NCBI GenBank assembly: GCA_965213645.1
Contig: CBDBZX010000002.1
Span: 620,001 to 684,000 of the forward strand
DNA from: CBDBZX01 sp965213645
GTDB taxonomy: Bacteria > Deinococcota > Deinococci > Deinococcales > Trueperaceae
Length of the DNA stretch: 64,000 nt
Direction: 5' to 3'
This document shows, piece by piece, positions 24,099 to 33,590 of the stretch. Position 1 is the stretch's first letter. Each line of letters starts with the position of its first letter. A model generated the notes under the pieces. That model ran no database searches. It was not told the origin of the DNA and saw nothing but the letters and a program-made list of their open reading frames with translations. Position numbers and translations under genes: made by a program.

Positions 24099-25832
24099 AT
24101 GGTGAAATATTTCTGCGCATTTGTCGCGCTTATCCTTTTGCTCAACGCTTGCAGATCGGGTCCTGAGCCTGAACTTGAACTCTCCTTAGATGAACTGCGC
24201 TTAAACAGTACGTACCCTCAAGCGTCGTTCGAATTTAGAAATGTTGGGGAGGTGGGCTCGACCTTGGCGTGGAGTGTGCGCTCGGATTCGCCGCGCGTCA
24301 CGGCGTCGCCTAGCGAGGGCAGACTGCCCAACATAGGGGTCGGTTCCTTCGAGGTTCAGGTGGACGCAGCCGGTCTCGCCGAAGGCGAGACGCTCCGCGC
24401 CAGCTTGCAAGTTGACTCCGACGGGGGCAACGAAACGCTGAGCGTCATCTACACCAACGCAGCAGGCCCGACGCCAGACGAGCCTGAAGCGTATCTCTGT
24501 TATCCAGATATGGAGAACGCTACCGCAATTGAACCACAAAACGCCCCAAATGGCGCATATGTACCGGGTCAGCTACTCGTGCGCTACAAAGCTGAGGCGG
24601 GTGCGCTGCAAACGTCGACGGCGCGTGAGAGAGCCACGCAAGCCGTACAGCGCGACTACGGTCTAAGCGTGCTGGAAGCTAACCCCAACAATCCCAACTA
24701 CGCCGACCTCGTCGCCTTACCCGCCGGGCAGAGCGTGGAGGCGACGCTCAAGACCCTCAACGCCGACCCGCGCGTCGCTTACGCCGAGCCCAACTACTAC
24801 CTCTACGCGCAAGCGACCCCGAACGACCCCCTTGTGGGGCAGCAGTGGAACCTCTTGGACTTCGGCGTGCCGCAAGCGTGGGCGGTCGAAACGGGCCGGA
24901 GCAGCGTCACCATCGCCGTGCTCGACAGCGGCGTTGACCTCTCACACGAGGATTTGCAAGGCAGATTTGTGCAGGGCTGCGACTTCTTTAGCAAGGACAA
25001 CGACCCTAACCCCGGTTCGCCGAAAGATACAGCCGACCAGACGCACGGCACGCACGTCGCGGGCATCGCCGCTGCCACGGGCGATAACAGTGTAGGCGTG
25101 GCGGGCGTGGCTTATGCAGGCGTCGAGGTGCTCCCCGTTAAGGTCTTCGACGACGCGGGCAGAGCGGCAACGGTGAATGACGTCGCTAAGGCGATTCGCT
25201 GGGCGGCGGGGCTAGAGGTGAGCGGCGCAGCGCCTAACCCGAATCCTGCTAGGATCATCAATTTGAGTCTGGGGACGAAGGAGAGAGACCGCGACACCGG
25301 AGAATCCGTCACCATAGCCGCCCTCAACAACGCTATCCGCGACGCGAGGCGAGCGGGCGTGTTGACGATCGTCGCAGCAGGCAACGAGAACAGCGAAGGG
25401 GGGGCTAAGGGGGACGGCATCTTCGCGCCTGCGAACGCGCCTGACGCGCTCGCGGTAGGCTCGGTGAACGGCACGTACGAGCGCTCGTCGTTCTCGGCGT
25501 ACAGCGTCTCAGGGCGCACCGTGACCCTGATGGCTCCCGGTGGTCAGCTATGTGTACCAAGTTCGTGTCCTTTGGTTCTGAGCACCGTTGCTTCAGAGGC
25601 CAGCAACGACAACTACGGTTACCAAGCAGGAACCTCGATGGCCGCACCTTTCGTCTCAGGTGTGGCGGCGCTCATCTGGAGCCAGCACCCGGGCTGGACA
25701 GTCGAGCAAGTCGAGCAGCAGCTCCTCACCGCCACGCTGTTTGACCCCGGCTACATGAACGAAAGCGAATACGGCGCGGGCGTGCTGTGCGCCGACCGTG
25801 CACTGGGCGCAGCGACGCTCTGCGGCGATTAG
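24099..25832 (+). CDS. Subtilisin-like (S8) serine protease, lipoprotein
   Basis: 577 residues. A lipoprotein signal peptide (FCAFVALILLLNAC) is followed by a beta-rich module of about 110 residues (LSLDELRLNSTYPQASFEFR), an inhibitor-like propeptide (GQLLVRYKAEAG ... RVAYAEPNYYLYAQ) and the catalytic domain: Asp in IAVLDSGVDLSHED, His in HGTHVAGIAAATG, Asn in IVAAGNENSE, Ser in AGTSMAAPFVSGVAA. It should be anchored outside the membrane. TACACT ends 6 nt before the ATG. The next gene is a larger paralogue in the same direction. Confidence 0.92.
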   Translation: MVKYFCAFVALILLLNACRSGPEPELELSLDELRLNSTYPQASFEFRNVGEVGSTLAWSVRSDSPRVTASPSEGRLPNIGVGSFEVQVDAAGLAEGETLRASLQVDSDGGNETLSVIYTNAAGPTPDEPEAYLCYPDMENATAIEPQNAPNGAYVPGQLLVRYKAEAGALQTSTARERATQAVQRDYGLSVLEANPNNPNYADLVALPAGQSVEATLKTLNADPRVAYAEPNYYLYAQATPNDPLVGQQWNLLDFGVPQAWAVETGRSSVTIAVLDSGVDLSHEDLQGRFVQGCDFFSKDNDPNPGSPKDTADQTHGTHVAGIAAATGDNSVGVAGVAYAGVEVLPVKVFDDAGRAATVNDVAKAIRWAAGLEVSGAAPNPNPARIINLSLGTKERDRDTGESVTIAALNNAIRDARRAGVLTIVAAGNENSEGGAKGDGIFAPANAPDALAVGSVNGTYERSSFSAYSVSGRTVTLMAPGGQLCVPSSCPLVLSTVASEASNDNYGYQAGTSMAAPFVSGVAALIWSQHPGWTVEQVEQQLLTATLFDPGYMNESEYGAGVLCADRALGAATLCGD

Positions 25833-25927
25833 CAGCACTAAACCACGACCCACACGCATTAACTGACAATGAATAGGGAGGGGCTCGAGGTTCATAAACG
25901 CCAAGCGGTGACGGGTATAAATGAGGT

Positions 25928-28285
25928 ATGAGATCTTCCCGTCTTCTCGCCATACTCCTGCTCGGGCTCGCCGCGTGTTCCGTGCAGACTGAGCCCCCTC
26001 CCGAATTTCCCGATGACCCCGCACCAGACCCTGCCACGCAGCGTAGCTTCACGCTTTCAACAGACACGACCGGCAACAGCGTAGACCCCGGCGAAGGGAT
26101 AGCGGGTATCCCGGTTCGCGTCGAGCGAATACGCACTTTTGAAGATGAAGTCGCTTTCGAGCTTTTCGGTGCACCCGAAGGCATCTTAGGGAGTTTTGAC
26201 CCGCCCAGTACGAGAGGTGATCTGAGCACCTTGACCCTCACCGTGGACGCGGCTACCCCTTCCGGCGACTACGACCTCACGGTGCGGGGCAAAAGCGGTG
26301 GGTTCAGCAATACCGTGCAGATTCCACTTTTCGTCACAGAAGCGGCGAATGGTCAGCCCGGCTTTAGCTTGTCGCTCTCACCCTCGAGCCTCAACCTCTT
26401 ATCAGGCGAGAGCGAGAGCGTGCGCGTACGCTTCAACCGAAATGGTGACGTGGACGCCATCGGCCTCAGCGTAACGGGCGAGCCCGAAGGCGTCAATGTT
26501 GAGATAGATACGTCCGCTCAGAATCCAACCTTGCGCGTCACCGCGAACGGAAACGCCGCGCCGGGCAACTACGCACTCACTGTGCGCGGCAAATCAGGCG
26601 AGCTTAGCAGCAGCACTCAGCTTGGTCTAAGTATCTCGAGTGAAGAGGATAGCAGCGCCTCAGGAAGTGCCCGCGTGCAAGGGAGTGTGCGCACGGCGAA
26701 CGCGGACATCTCGCTACGTACTATGGCTACGTCCCAAGCCTCCGCGACCTCAGGAAAGGCAGCGCTCAGCACGCTTTTAGGAACAGAAATAGAAGAACGA
26801 CCCGCGTTCGTGCCGGGACAGGTCTTGGTTCAATACCGAACGGGCAAACTGAGCAAACAGTCGGCACAACAGACGGCGCAGATGAAAGCAGCCCTGCGGC
26901 AGCGCTACAGCTTAAACCTCTTAGAGGCGGGCGCGGGTCAGCAGCCCGACCTCTTAACCATTCCCGAAAATAGAGAGGTCGAGGACATCGCAGAGGAGCT
27001 GAGACGCGACCTCAACGTCCTCCACGCTGAGCCCAACTACTACCTCTACCCAGCAGCGTTGCCCAACGACCCCAATATAGAGGAGCAGTGGGCGCTCTCA
27101 GCAACAGGTTCACCCGTTGCTTGGCAGGCGGAAACGGGCGAGGGAGGAGATGTTGTCATCGCTATTTTAGACTCCGGGTTCGACCTCTCACACGAGGATT
27201 TGCGGAGCCGCTTTGCGCCCGGCTACGACTTCTGCGCCTTGGCGAGTGGCGACTGCACGAACGCGCCGAGCGACCCGGACCCAAGCTACGGCAACCCTCA
27301 AAACAGCCACGGTACGCTCGTCGCAGGCGTCGCGGGTGCGGCGGGCGACAACGGGCGCGGCGTCGCGGGCGTCGCTTACGGCGACAGGGTGAAACTCTTA
27401 CCCGTGAAGCTCTTCAACAACGCGGGACTCGGCGCGACCTCGCAGAGCTTCATTCAGGGGATTCGCTGGGCGGTGGGTCTCGAGGTGGGCGGCAGTGTAC
27501 CCACTAACCGCAACCCCGCACAGGTCATCAACATCAGCCTAGGCGGAGACTTTAACAGCAGCATTGTGCAGAGCGCGGTTGACGAAGCGAGAGGACGCGG
27601 CGCGGTGATCGTCGCGGCGACGGGTAACAGCGGGCGGGGCGGCGCTGAGGGCGGTATCTTGTCGCCTGCTGCCGCTCAAGGGGTCATCGGCGTGGGGTCG
27701 ATTGGCCGCGACTTTACGCGCTCGTGCTTCTCAAACTATGGGATGGGTGAACGTAACGGGCCGGGCGGCGTGGACCTCGTTGCGCCGGGCGGCGAGGCCG
27801 CCGCCGCAAGCTGCAACAAGGGCAGCTATGGCCTCCTCAGCACCTCACTAGGCAACCGCTACGAGAGCGCCATCGGCACCTCGTTCGCGACGCCGATGGT
27901 CGCGGGCGCGGCGGCGCTCATCCTCAGTCATGAGCCAAATTTGAGCGTCTCGCAGGTCGAAGAGAGACTCCTCTCAGGTGCTTACTTTAGTAGCACGATG
28001 AACCGCAACGAATACGGTCGCGGCGTGCTGCGCGTGGAGCGTTCGCTCGGTTTAGCCGGACCCGGCGACCAAGTGAGCGTTACGGCGAGTGGCGAAAACG
28101 TTGCGGACAGTGACCTCGCCACCGTCACACTCGACCTCTTCGGCGGTTCCTCTACTTATAGCCTGGAAGATTTGGCCGCCGGACGTTACCGCGTCGAAGC
28201 GACGGCAAAGGGTCTCAGCGGTGAGGAAATTCTCACCTTGCGAGATGATGAACGTAGAGAAGACGTTATGATTGAGCTGCGCTAA
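25928..28285 (+). CDS. Subtilisin-like (S8) serine protease, lipoprotein, paralogue
   Basis: 785 residues. Signal peptide LLAILLLGLAAC, then two immunoglobulin-like modules that both end in LTVRGKSG (about residues 120 and 220), a propeptide (GQVLVQYRTGKLSKQ ... VLHAEPNYYLYPAA), and the protease domain with Asp in IAILDSGFDLSHED, His in NSHGTLVAGVAG, Asn in VAATGNSGRG and Ser in IGTSFATPMVAGAAA. A C-terminal module (LEDLAAGRYRVEATAKGL) resembles carboxypeptidase regulatory domains. It is clearly a duplicate of the gene before it with added modules. TATAAA lies 6 nt before the ATG. Confidence 0.92.
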   Translation: MRSSRLLAILLLGLAACSVQTEPPPEFPDDPAPDPATQRSFTLSTDTTGNSVDPGEGIAGIPVRVERIRTFEDEVAFELFGAPEGILGSFDPPSTRGDLSTLTLTVDAATPSGDYDLTVRGKSGGFSNTVQIPLFVTEAANGQPGFSLSLSPSSLNLLSGESESVRVRFNRNGDVDAIGLSVTGEPEGVNVEIDTSAQNPTLRVTANGNAAPGNYALTVRGKSGELSSSTQLGLSISSEEDSSASGSARVQGSVRTANADISLRTMATSQASATSGKAALSTLLGTEIEERPAFVPGQVLVQYRTGKLSKQSAQQTAQMKAALRQRYSLNLLEAGAGQQPDLLTIPENREVEDIAEELRRDLNVLHAEPNYYLYPAALPNDPNIEEQWALSATGSPVAWQAETGEGGDVVIAILDSGFDLSHEDLRSRFAPGYDFCALASGDCTNAPSDPDPSYGNPQNSHGTLVAGVAGAAGDNGRGVAGVAYGDRVKLLPVKLFNNAGLGATSQSFIQGIRWAVGLEVGGSVPTNRNPAQVINISLGGDFNSSIVQSAVDEARGRGAVIVAATGNSGRGGAEGGILSPAAAQGVIGVGSIGRDFTRSCFSNYGMGERNGPGGVDLVAPGGEAAAASCNKGSYGLLSTSLGNRYESAIGTSFATPMVAGAAALILSHEPNLSVSQVEERLLSGAYFSSTMNRNEYGRGVLRVERSLGLAGPGDQVSVTASGENVADSDLATVTLDLFGGSSTYSLEDLAAGRYRVEATAKGLSGEEILTLRDDERREDVMIELR

Positions 28286-28369
28286 GCGTCCTACCTGATG
28301 ACATAACATTGCACGACAGTAGACGAACACACGTAAACCTCTGCGCTATACTTGCGCGGGGGTTCGCGT

Positions 28370-28474
28370 ATGAATCGACCAACTGAGCAACGGCATGATA
28401 CCGAGCACACTACAGAACAAATCACGGAGCACGTCACAGAAAAGTTAGGAAGAAAGTGGCGGAATACGGCGTAG
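28370..28474 (+). CDS. Possible 34-residue peptide
   Basis: ATG at 28370 opens a short frame reading MNRPTEQRHDTEHTTEQITE and a basic tail (KLGRKWRNTA). A TATACT box lies at 28347-28352. The repeated Thr-Glu pairs suggest an amphipathic helix. There is no clear ribosome-binding site. Support is weak; it is listed because nothing else fills 28286-28535. Confidence 0.25.
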   Translation: MNRPTEQRHDTEHTTEQITEHVTEKLGRKWRNTA

Positions 28475-28535
28475 AGACTCTCACTCGAGCCGCTCCTCTT
28501 CACGCCGACAAGCTCACCGCGTAAAAAGGACGACT

Positions 28536-29414
28536 ATGTACCTCGATATAACCCACATCACCGAATATCACTACGGCGCGCCCGCCTGGGACTCGTTCAA
28601 CGAACTCTGGCTGCGCCCCGCCGACGACTACCGCCAGACGCTCTTGGCTTTCGAACTCAACATTAGCCCAAAAGCGCCCGTGCGCAGCCGTAAAGACTAT
28701 TACGACAACCTCATTCACCATTTCCACCTGCCCGACAACCACACGGAACTGCGCATCGAGGCGCACTCGCAAGTCGTGACCTATCCGACACCCGCGCCTT
28801 TAGCGGTCTCTGCGCACACGCTCCCCGACCTGCGCCACCGTTTCTTCGAGTATTTGGCTCCGACGAAGCGTGTGTCGATGAACCGCAATTGGCCTAAGGT
28901 CTTCGGCGCACTTCCCCTCAAAGAAGACGACAACATCGTTACCTATTTAAGCAATATGAATATATATCTCAACAATCACTTTATTTACAAGCCGAACTCT
29001 ACCCGCGTGGACACGCCACTTGTCGAGTTCGCCGAGAACAGCACGGGCGTCTGTCAAGACTTTGCCCACGCGATGCTCGCCTTGTGTCGCACCGCGAACA
29101 TCCCCGCTCGCTACGTCTCGGGCTATATTCACAGCAACCCAAATGCACCCGACGAAACGCTCATCGGCGCAGCCGCGTCGCACGCTTGGATTGAGGCGTT
29201 TATCCCCGGCAGCGGCTGGGTCGGCTTCGACCCGACCAACGGCTGCCAAGTCACCGAAGCGCACATTAAAATCGGGGTTGGGCGCGACTACGACGATTTG
29301 CCCCCAGTAAGAGGTTTACGGCGTGGCGGTAGCAACTCATCACTGGATGTCGAAGTGCACGTGCGCAAATCTCAGGAGACGCATGTGAAAGCGGAGGGGT
29401 TCTCGAGGCTCTAA
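28536..29414 (+). CDS. Transglutaminase-like cysteine peptidase family protein
   Basis: 292 residues. The N-terminal domain starts MYLDITHITEYHYGAPAWDS, the usual opening of bacterial transglutaminase-like proteins. The catalytic triad is visible: Cys in STGVCQDFAHAML, His in AASHAWIEAFIPG, Asp in GWVGFDPTNG, followed by HIKIGVGRDYDDLPPVRG. These cytosolic proteins act as peptidases or amidases on unknown targets. No signal peptide is seen. It ends just before a short inverted-repeat element. Confidence 0.9.
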   Translation: MYLDITHITEYHYGAPAWDSFNELWLRPADDYRQTLLAFELNISPKAPVRSRKDYYDNLIHHFHLPDNHTELRIEAHSQVVTYPTPAPLAVSAHTLPDLRHRFFEYLAPTKRVSMNRNWPKVFGALPLKEDDNIVTYLSNMNIYLNNHFIYKPNSTRVDTPLVEFAENSTGVCQDFAHAMLALCRTANIPARYVSGYIHSNPNAPDETLIGAAASHAWIEAFIPGSGWVGFDPTNGCQVTEAHIKIGVGRDYDDLPPVRGLRRGGSNSSLDVEVHVRKSQETHVKAEGFSRL

Positions 29415-29423
29415 ATTTTAGCG

Positions 29424-29507
29424 GTGTACCACGTTTTGCAAATAGAGCCGCCTAAAGCGCTTGAGAGAGGCAATGAAACACTTCTATGCGCACAAAACGG
29501 GACACCT
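29424..29507. repeat. 84-bp element with GGTGT ends
   Basis: GGTGTACCACGTTTTGC at the left and GCGCACAAAACGGGACACC at the right are imperfect inverted ends, the same as at 15928 and 16124. It sits between two convergent genes and may also work as a terminator, since a T run follows. Confidence 0.5.
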
Positions 29508-29516
29508 TTTTAATTC

Positions 29517-30029
29517 TCAACCGAGCGTCTCGAAATAACGTTCATACGCCCGCTTCACTTCAGGGTCAAAACAGACCAAATAGATTTCAGCCGGACACCT
29601 GTCATGCTCCGCACAAAAGCCGCGAACGCTGTCAATCGCCACCTTCGCGGCTTGCTCAATAGGAAAACGGTACACGCCGCAACTGATCGCAGGAAAGGCG
29701 ACGCTGTCCACGTTATGGTCAACGGCAAGCTCTAAAGACCTCTTATAGCAGCTCGCCAATAACTCGTGTTCATTCTCGTCGCCTCCGCGCCACACCGGAC
29801 CCACCGCGTGAATCACGTATCTGGCAGGTAAGTCAAAACCATCGGTAATGACCGCTTCACCCGCAGAAATCGGCCCCAACTTGCGGCTCGCTTTGACGAG
29901 TTCTAAACCTGCCGCGCGGTTAATCGCGCCGTCTACACCGCCGCCGCCAGCAAGGGAGGAATTTGCCGCGTTGACGATGGCGTCCACTTTGAATTGGGTG
30001 ATGTCGCCGCTTGTAATCTCGAGCCTCAT
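29517..30029 (-). CDS. Macro-domain protein (ADP-ribose hydrolase type)
   Basis: 170 residues forming one macro domain. It has VDAIVNAANSSLAGGGGVDGAIN, the ADP-ribose-binding motif of the MacroD/YmdB branch, then GEAVITDGFDLPARYVIHAVGP, and SVAFPAISCGVYRFPIEQAAKVA. The branch removes O-acetyl or protein-linked ADP-ribose. TAAACT (30036-30041) ends 6 nt before the ATG and overlaps the stop codon of the preceding glycosyltransferase gene. Confidence 0.92.
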   Translation of the reverse strand: MRLEITSGDITQFKVDAIVNAANSSLAGGGGVDGAINRAAGLELVKASRKLGPISAGEAVITDGFDLPARYVIHAVGPVWRGGDENEHELLASCYKRSLELAVDHNVDSVAFPAISCGVYRFPIEQAAKVAIDSVRGFCAEHDRCPAEIYLVCFDPEVKRAYERYFETLG

Positions 30030-30038
30030 AAGCTCAGT

Positions 30039-31172
30039 TTAACGTTTTGACGCTGCCCATTCGTCATAACGCGCCGCTACAAACCTCTCGAGATTCTCCT
30101 TGAAGTGCTCCTGATTAAAGGTCAGCGCGTGCGAGCGAATCTCGCCCGCGTTGAACCTCTTTGCATTTTCCTCAAAACGTTCCACAGCGTCTACAAGCGA
30201 AGAGGTCGTTTGCAATTCGTAAAAAACACCCGTTGGCTTATCCGCATCTAAACCTTTGACGGTCTCTAAAACGCCGCCTTTTGCATAAGCAATTACGGGC
30301 GTGCCGCACGCTTGCGCTTCGATAGGGACGATGCCCAAATCTTCGACGGAGGCAAACACAAAAGCTTTCGCGCGTTGCATGTGGTCTTTCAAAACCTCAA
30401 AAGGTTGATAGCCCATCAGAGTCACGTTGGGACCTGCTTTGGACCGAATTTTAGGCGCTTCGGGTCCGTCGCCGATCACCACGAGCTTTTTATCCGGCAT
30501 CTGTGCAAATGCCTCGACGATGAGGTCGATGCGTTTATTAGGGACCTGTCTCGAGGCGGTGAAATACATATCTTCTTTTGATTCATGCAGGGTGAAACTG
30601 TCCGTATCCACAGGCGGATAGATGACCTCCGCCTCGCGCCGATAGACCTTCCACACGCGCTTAGCGATGAAGTTTGAGTTGGCGATGAAATGGTCAACGC
30701 CGTTCGCCGTCCCCGCGTCCCAGCGACGTATCCGGTGAAGCATATAGCGCGTCGCCCAACCTTTGAGACCTCTCTCCAAATTCGCTTCCTTGAGATACTG
30801 AAACTGCAAGTCCCAGGCGTAGCGCATGGGTGAATGCACGTAAGACACGTGAAGCTGATCGGGTCCGGTGATGACCCCTTTGGCGACGGCGTGAGAGCTT
30901 GAAAGCACGAGGTCATATGAAGAGAGGTCAAACTGCTCTACCGCTAGCGGCATGAGAGGTAGAAACTGCCGATAGCGCTTCTCAGCAAAGGGTAAGCGCT
31001 GAATGAAAGAGGTCTGCACGCTTTTGTTCTGGATAAAGCCCCGTTCACCTTCCGGCAAGAAGTCCACCACGCTGAAGAGGTCAGCGTCCGGGTAAACGTG
31101 GAGCATCTGCTCTAAAACGCGCTCGGCTCCGGCGTAGGTGACGAGCCAATCGGCGATGATGACGACTTTCAT
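30039..31172 (-). CDS. GT4 glycosyltransferase
   Basis: 377 residues from the ATG at 31172, which overlaps the stop of the preceding GT4 gene by 4 bases. It begins MKVVIIADWLVTYAGAERVL with an acceptor-side glycine motif; the donor-binding half has FTASRQVPNKRIDLIVEAFA, LVVIGDGPEAPKI, FVFASVEDLGIVPIEAQACG with the EX7E-type pair, and TPVIAYAKGG. WbaZ-like GT-B fold. It is the last gene of the polysaccharide cluster. Confidence 0.87.
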   Translation of the reverse strand: MKVVIIADWLVTYAGAERVLEQMLHVYPDADLFSVVDFLPEGERGFIQNKSVQTSFIQRLPFAEKRYRQFLPLMPLAVEQFDLSSYDLVLSSSHAVAKGVITGPDQLHVSYVHSPMRYAWDLQFQYLKEANLERGLKGWATRYMLHRIRRWDAGTANGVDHFIANSNFIAKRVWKVYRREAEVIYPPVDTDSFTLHESKEDMYFTASRQVPNKRIDLIVEAFAQMPDKKLVVIGDGPEAPKIRSKAGPNVTLMGYQPFEVLKDHMQRAKAFVFASVEDLGIVPIEAQACGTPVIAYAKGGVLETVKGLDADKPTGVFYELQTTSSLVDAVERFEENAKRFNAGEIRSHALTFNQEHFKENLERFVAARYDEWAASKR

Positions 31173-32251
31173 ATGGATAACGTCCTCTCGAGCACCGCTA
31201 AGGTCTTCTCCGCGCAAGCCGCCCAAGTGAACTGTTTGGCCCTTTCCAACCCCTTTTTTTGCAACGATGTTCGTAAATCCTTATCGTTCAGCAGCAAAAT
31301 GAGTTTATCCGCAATATCTTGCGGACTACGCGGATCGCAGTAGAGCGCAGCGTCGCCGCAGGCTTCAGGTAGCGAGGCGGCGTTGGAAACAATTGCAGGG
31401 CAGCCGCACGCCATCGCCTCCAAGGGTGGCAAGCCGAACCCTTCGTAGAACGAAGGCAGCACGAGCGCGTCCGCGTGCTTGACGAACTGCTTCAAGAGGT
31501 CATCCTGAACAAAGCCGGTAAAGTGAACCCGCTCTCCCAACGCTTTCGCTCTCGCCGCAACCTCTTCATCTGCGGTAATCAACCCTTCGCGCCGCCCGGC
31601 GATAACAAGGTCGTGAGGGATTTGGTGTTGGGCGACTTCTAATGCCCGAATCAACCCGCCCACATTCTTGTGCGGCTTGACGCTGCCGACGAAGAGGATA
31701 TACGGCTTTTCGTAAGGGCGCGGTGCTTGACTGATGTGAAACCACGCCTCATCCACCCCGATGTGAATAGGCGTCACCTCTTGCTTACTCGTATTCCCAG
31801 TCAAACGCAGAAGTTCGTTTTTACTGAACTCGGAGACGGTCACTATCGCGTCGGCTTTTTGTCTCACGGTGCGAAACATGCCCTTAGCGTAGAGCTTCTT
31901 AGGCAAGCTCATATCCGGTGCGACGAGGTGGAAGACATCGTGGACGGTGACGAGGAGCTTGCCTCTATAAAAAAGGGGAATGTTGTAGTGCGGGGACCAG
32001 AAGAGAGAGGTATCTTTAGGGGTTTTTTGAAGTAGCTCGAGCTGCTCCCCAACCGAATAAAGCGCCGTTTTACAATCTGAAATAGTAACGTTAGGCGCGT
32101 TCGTCCAGGCGAAGCTCGAGAGGTCATTTAGGGACCCCAAGAGGTGAAACGTCAACTCAGGTTTAGCGGCAATCAGCCTCGGCAAGAGGTTTTGCAGGTA
32201 CGTGCCGATACCCGAATTGTGCAGAGCGCGAACGTCAACGGTCAGTGGCAT
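31169..32251 (-). CDS. GT4 glycosyltransferase
   Basis: 360 residues, GT-B fold. LTVDVRALHNSGIGTYLQNL at the N terminus, then LVTVHDVFHL, ILFVGSVKPHKNVGGLIRAL, LVIAGRREG, VLPSFYEGFGLPPLEAMACG (the EX7E motif) and PAIVSNAASLPEACGDAAL. Typical of mannosyl- or rhamnosyltransferases of cell-surface polysaccharides. Its start overlaps the end of the polymerase gene by 17 bases, and its end overlaps the next GT4 start, so they are coupled. Confidence 0.9.
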   Translation of the reverse strand: MPLTVDVRALHNSGIGTYLQNLLPRLIAAKPELTFHLLGSLNDLSSFAWTNAPNVTISDCKTALYSVGEQLELLQKTPKDTSLFWSPHYNIPLFYRGKLLVTVHDVFHLVAPDMSLPKKLYAKGMFRTVRQKADAIVTVSEFSKNELLRLTGNTSKQEVTPIHIGVDEAWFHISQAPRPYEKPYILFVGSVKPHKNVGGLIRALEVAQHQIPHDLVIAGRREGLITADEEVAARAKALGERVHFTGFVQDDLLKQFVKHADALVLPSFYEGFGLPPLEAMACGCPAIVSNAASLPEACGDAALYCDPRSPQDIADKLILLLNDKDLRTSLQKKGLERAKQFTWAACAEKTLAVLERTLSI

Positions 32252-33590
32252 AGAGGTGAGCCTTTAAGTCTTTCGTGTTCGCATCTGTATTGGCGGAGGA
32301 ATATTGCATCAAGTAAGTCGCTAGAGCGAGCACCGGAAAAAGCCAGTACTGATAAAAGAGGACGTTGTTGAATTGACTGGTGAAGATGATGATAACAGTG
32401 AGGTAGAGCAAAAAATAGCGGACACAGCGGAAGGTGAATCTATCATTTGCGGCGTTCGAAGCCGACAGACGCCGCCACAGCGTCACGCCCCACCAGAGGA
32501 CAAGTGAAGCAATAAAAAGTGTCCCTACCGCGCCAAAATTTACTAAAATCACCTGCAAGGATGAATCCAGAGAGGTGAGCCCTCTCGACTCCTGCGCGTA
32601 AATCAAGAGGTAGTTGTAGCCGACACCAAAAATAGGCTGCTCGGCAAAGAGGCTAAAGCCCAAGTCGAAAGAGTTGAAGCGAGCCTGCGCCGAGGCGTCC
32701 GTGCTCACCGCCGCGATGCGCGACCAGGTGCGTGTGAGGGCGTCCAGATAAACCGGGCTGGCGAGCGTAAAAAGAAAAAGTGCGGCAGGCACGACGACGA
32801 GCAGCGCCCGTTTGACGCGCCGTTTAGTGAAAAGGTGGAGTGTAGCGGAAAGGGCGAAAATTCCGACCACAGCGGCTAAGGTGGCGACGCCACTCCTCGA
32901 GCCCGTCAACACCACCGACACCGCAAAGAGCCCCGCCAAAATCAGGTATCTCGTCTTCCACACGCGCTGATACGCCAGCACGCTCAACATAAAAGGGAGT
33001 ACCGCAATCGCCCCGTAGTAGTTCGGGTCGAAGTAGGGCGAGACGAACCGCCGCTGGTGGGGGTCGCCAAAGAATTCGATGCCAAACGTGCGCAAGAATG
33101 CCCAAAGCTCTCTCGAGTCTGGAAATAAAACATAGATGACTAAACCGAGCAAAAGCACGAACAGATACGTCACTAGAAAATAGTTGAGCACGTTCAAGAG
33201 GTCGCGCCGAAAGATGCTGAAGAGGTAGTACCCGGCGGTGAGCCCTGAAACGAACAAGAGCACGAGCCGTACGCTGTAGAAGAGTGCGGAGACGCTAAAC
33301 CCGTTAAGCATTGCGCCGTAAACCGACGAAACGGCGAGAAAGAGCACAAAGGGCAAGAGACTTTTTAAGTTCCATACGAACAGCTTGCGGTGAAACATCA
33401 AGCAGCCCACCGTGAGCGCGTAGAGCCCAAATTCACCTAGTGAGAGGTTATCCGTTCCTGGAGAGGTCGGAATCACGCGGGGGATATTGCCTAGAACGAG
33501 GTAGAGGAATGAAAACGCCAAAAAAGCGTGCGGTAAGCGCAGGGCGTAGCCCGCTTTGGACTTGCGGAGTCCGCGAACGTAAAGCGTCAC
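32235..33590 (-). CDS. O-antigen ligase/polymerase-like membrane protein (Wzy type)
   Basis: 451 residues with ten or more hydrophobic segments and the long external loop seen in the Wzy_C/O-antigen ligase family: LTGSRSGVATLAAVVGI before it, and ARFNSFDLGFSLFAEQPIFG followed by VGYNYLLIYAQ, matching the conserved GxG region. It would polymerise or ligate repeat units in the cytoplasmic membrane. Start is probably GTG. It overlaps neighbours on both sides in the polysaccharide cluster. Confidence 0.82.
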   Translation of the reverse strand: MTLYVRGLRKSKAGYALRLPHAFLAFSFLYLVLGNIPRVIPTSPGTDNLSLGEFGLYALTVGCLMFHRKLFVWNLKSLLPFVLFLAVSSVYGAMLNGFSVSALFYSVRLVLLFVSGLTAGYYLFSIFRRDLLNVLNYFLVTYLFVLLLGLVIYVLFPDSRELWAFLRTFGIEFFGDPHQRRFVSPYFDPNYYGAIAVLPFMLSVLAYQRVWKTRYLILAGLFAVSVVLTGSRSGVATLAAVVGIFALSATLHLFTKRRVKRALLVVVPAALFLFTLASPVYLDALTRTWSRIAAVSTDASAQARFNSFDLGFSLFAEQPIFGVGYNYLLIYAQESRGLTSLDSSLQVILVNFGAVGTLFIASLVLWWGVTLWRRLSASNAANDRFTFRCVRYFLLYLTVIIIFTSQFNNVLFYQYWLFPVLALATYLMQYSSANTDANTKDLKAHLYATDR

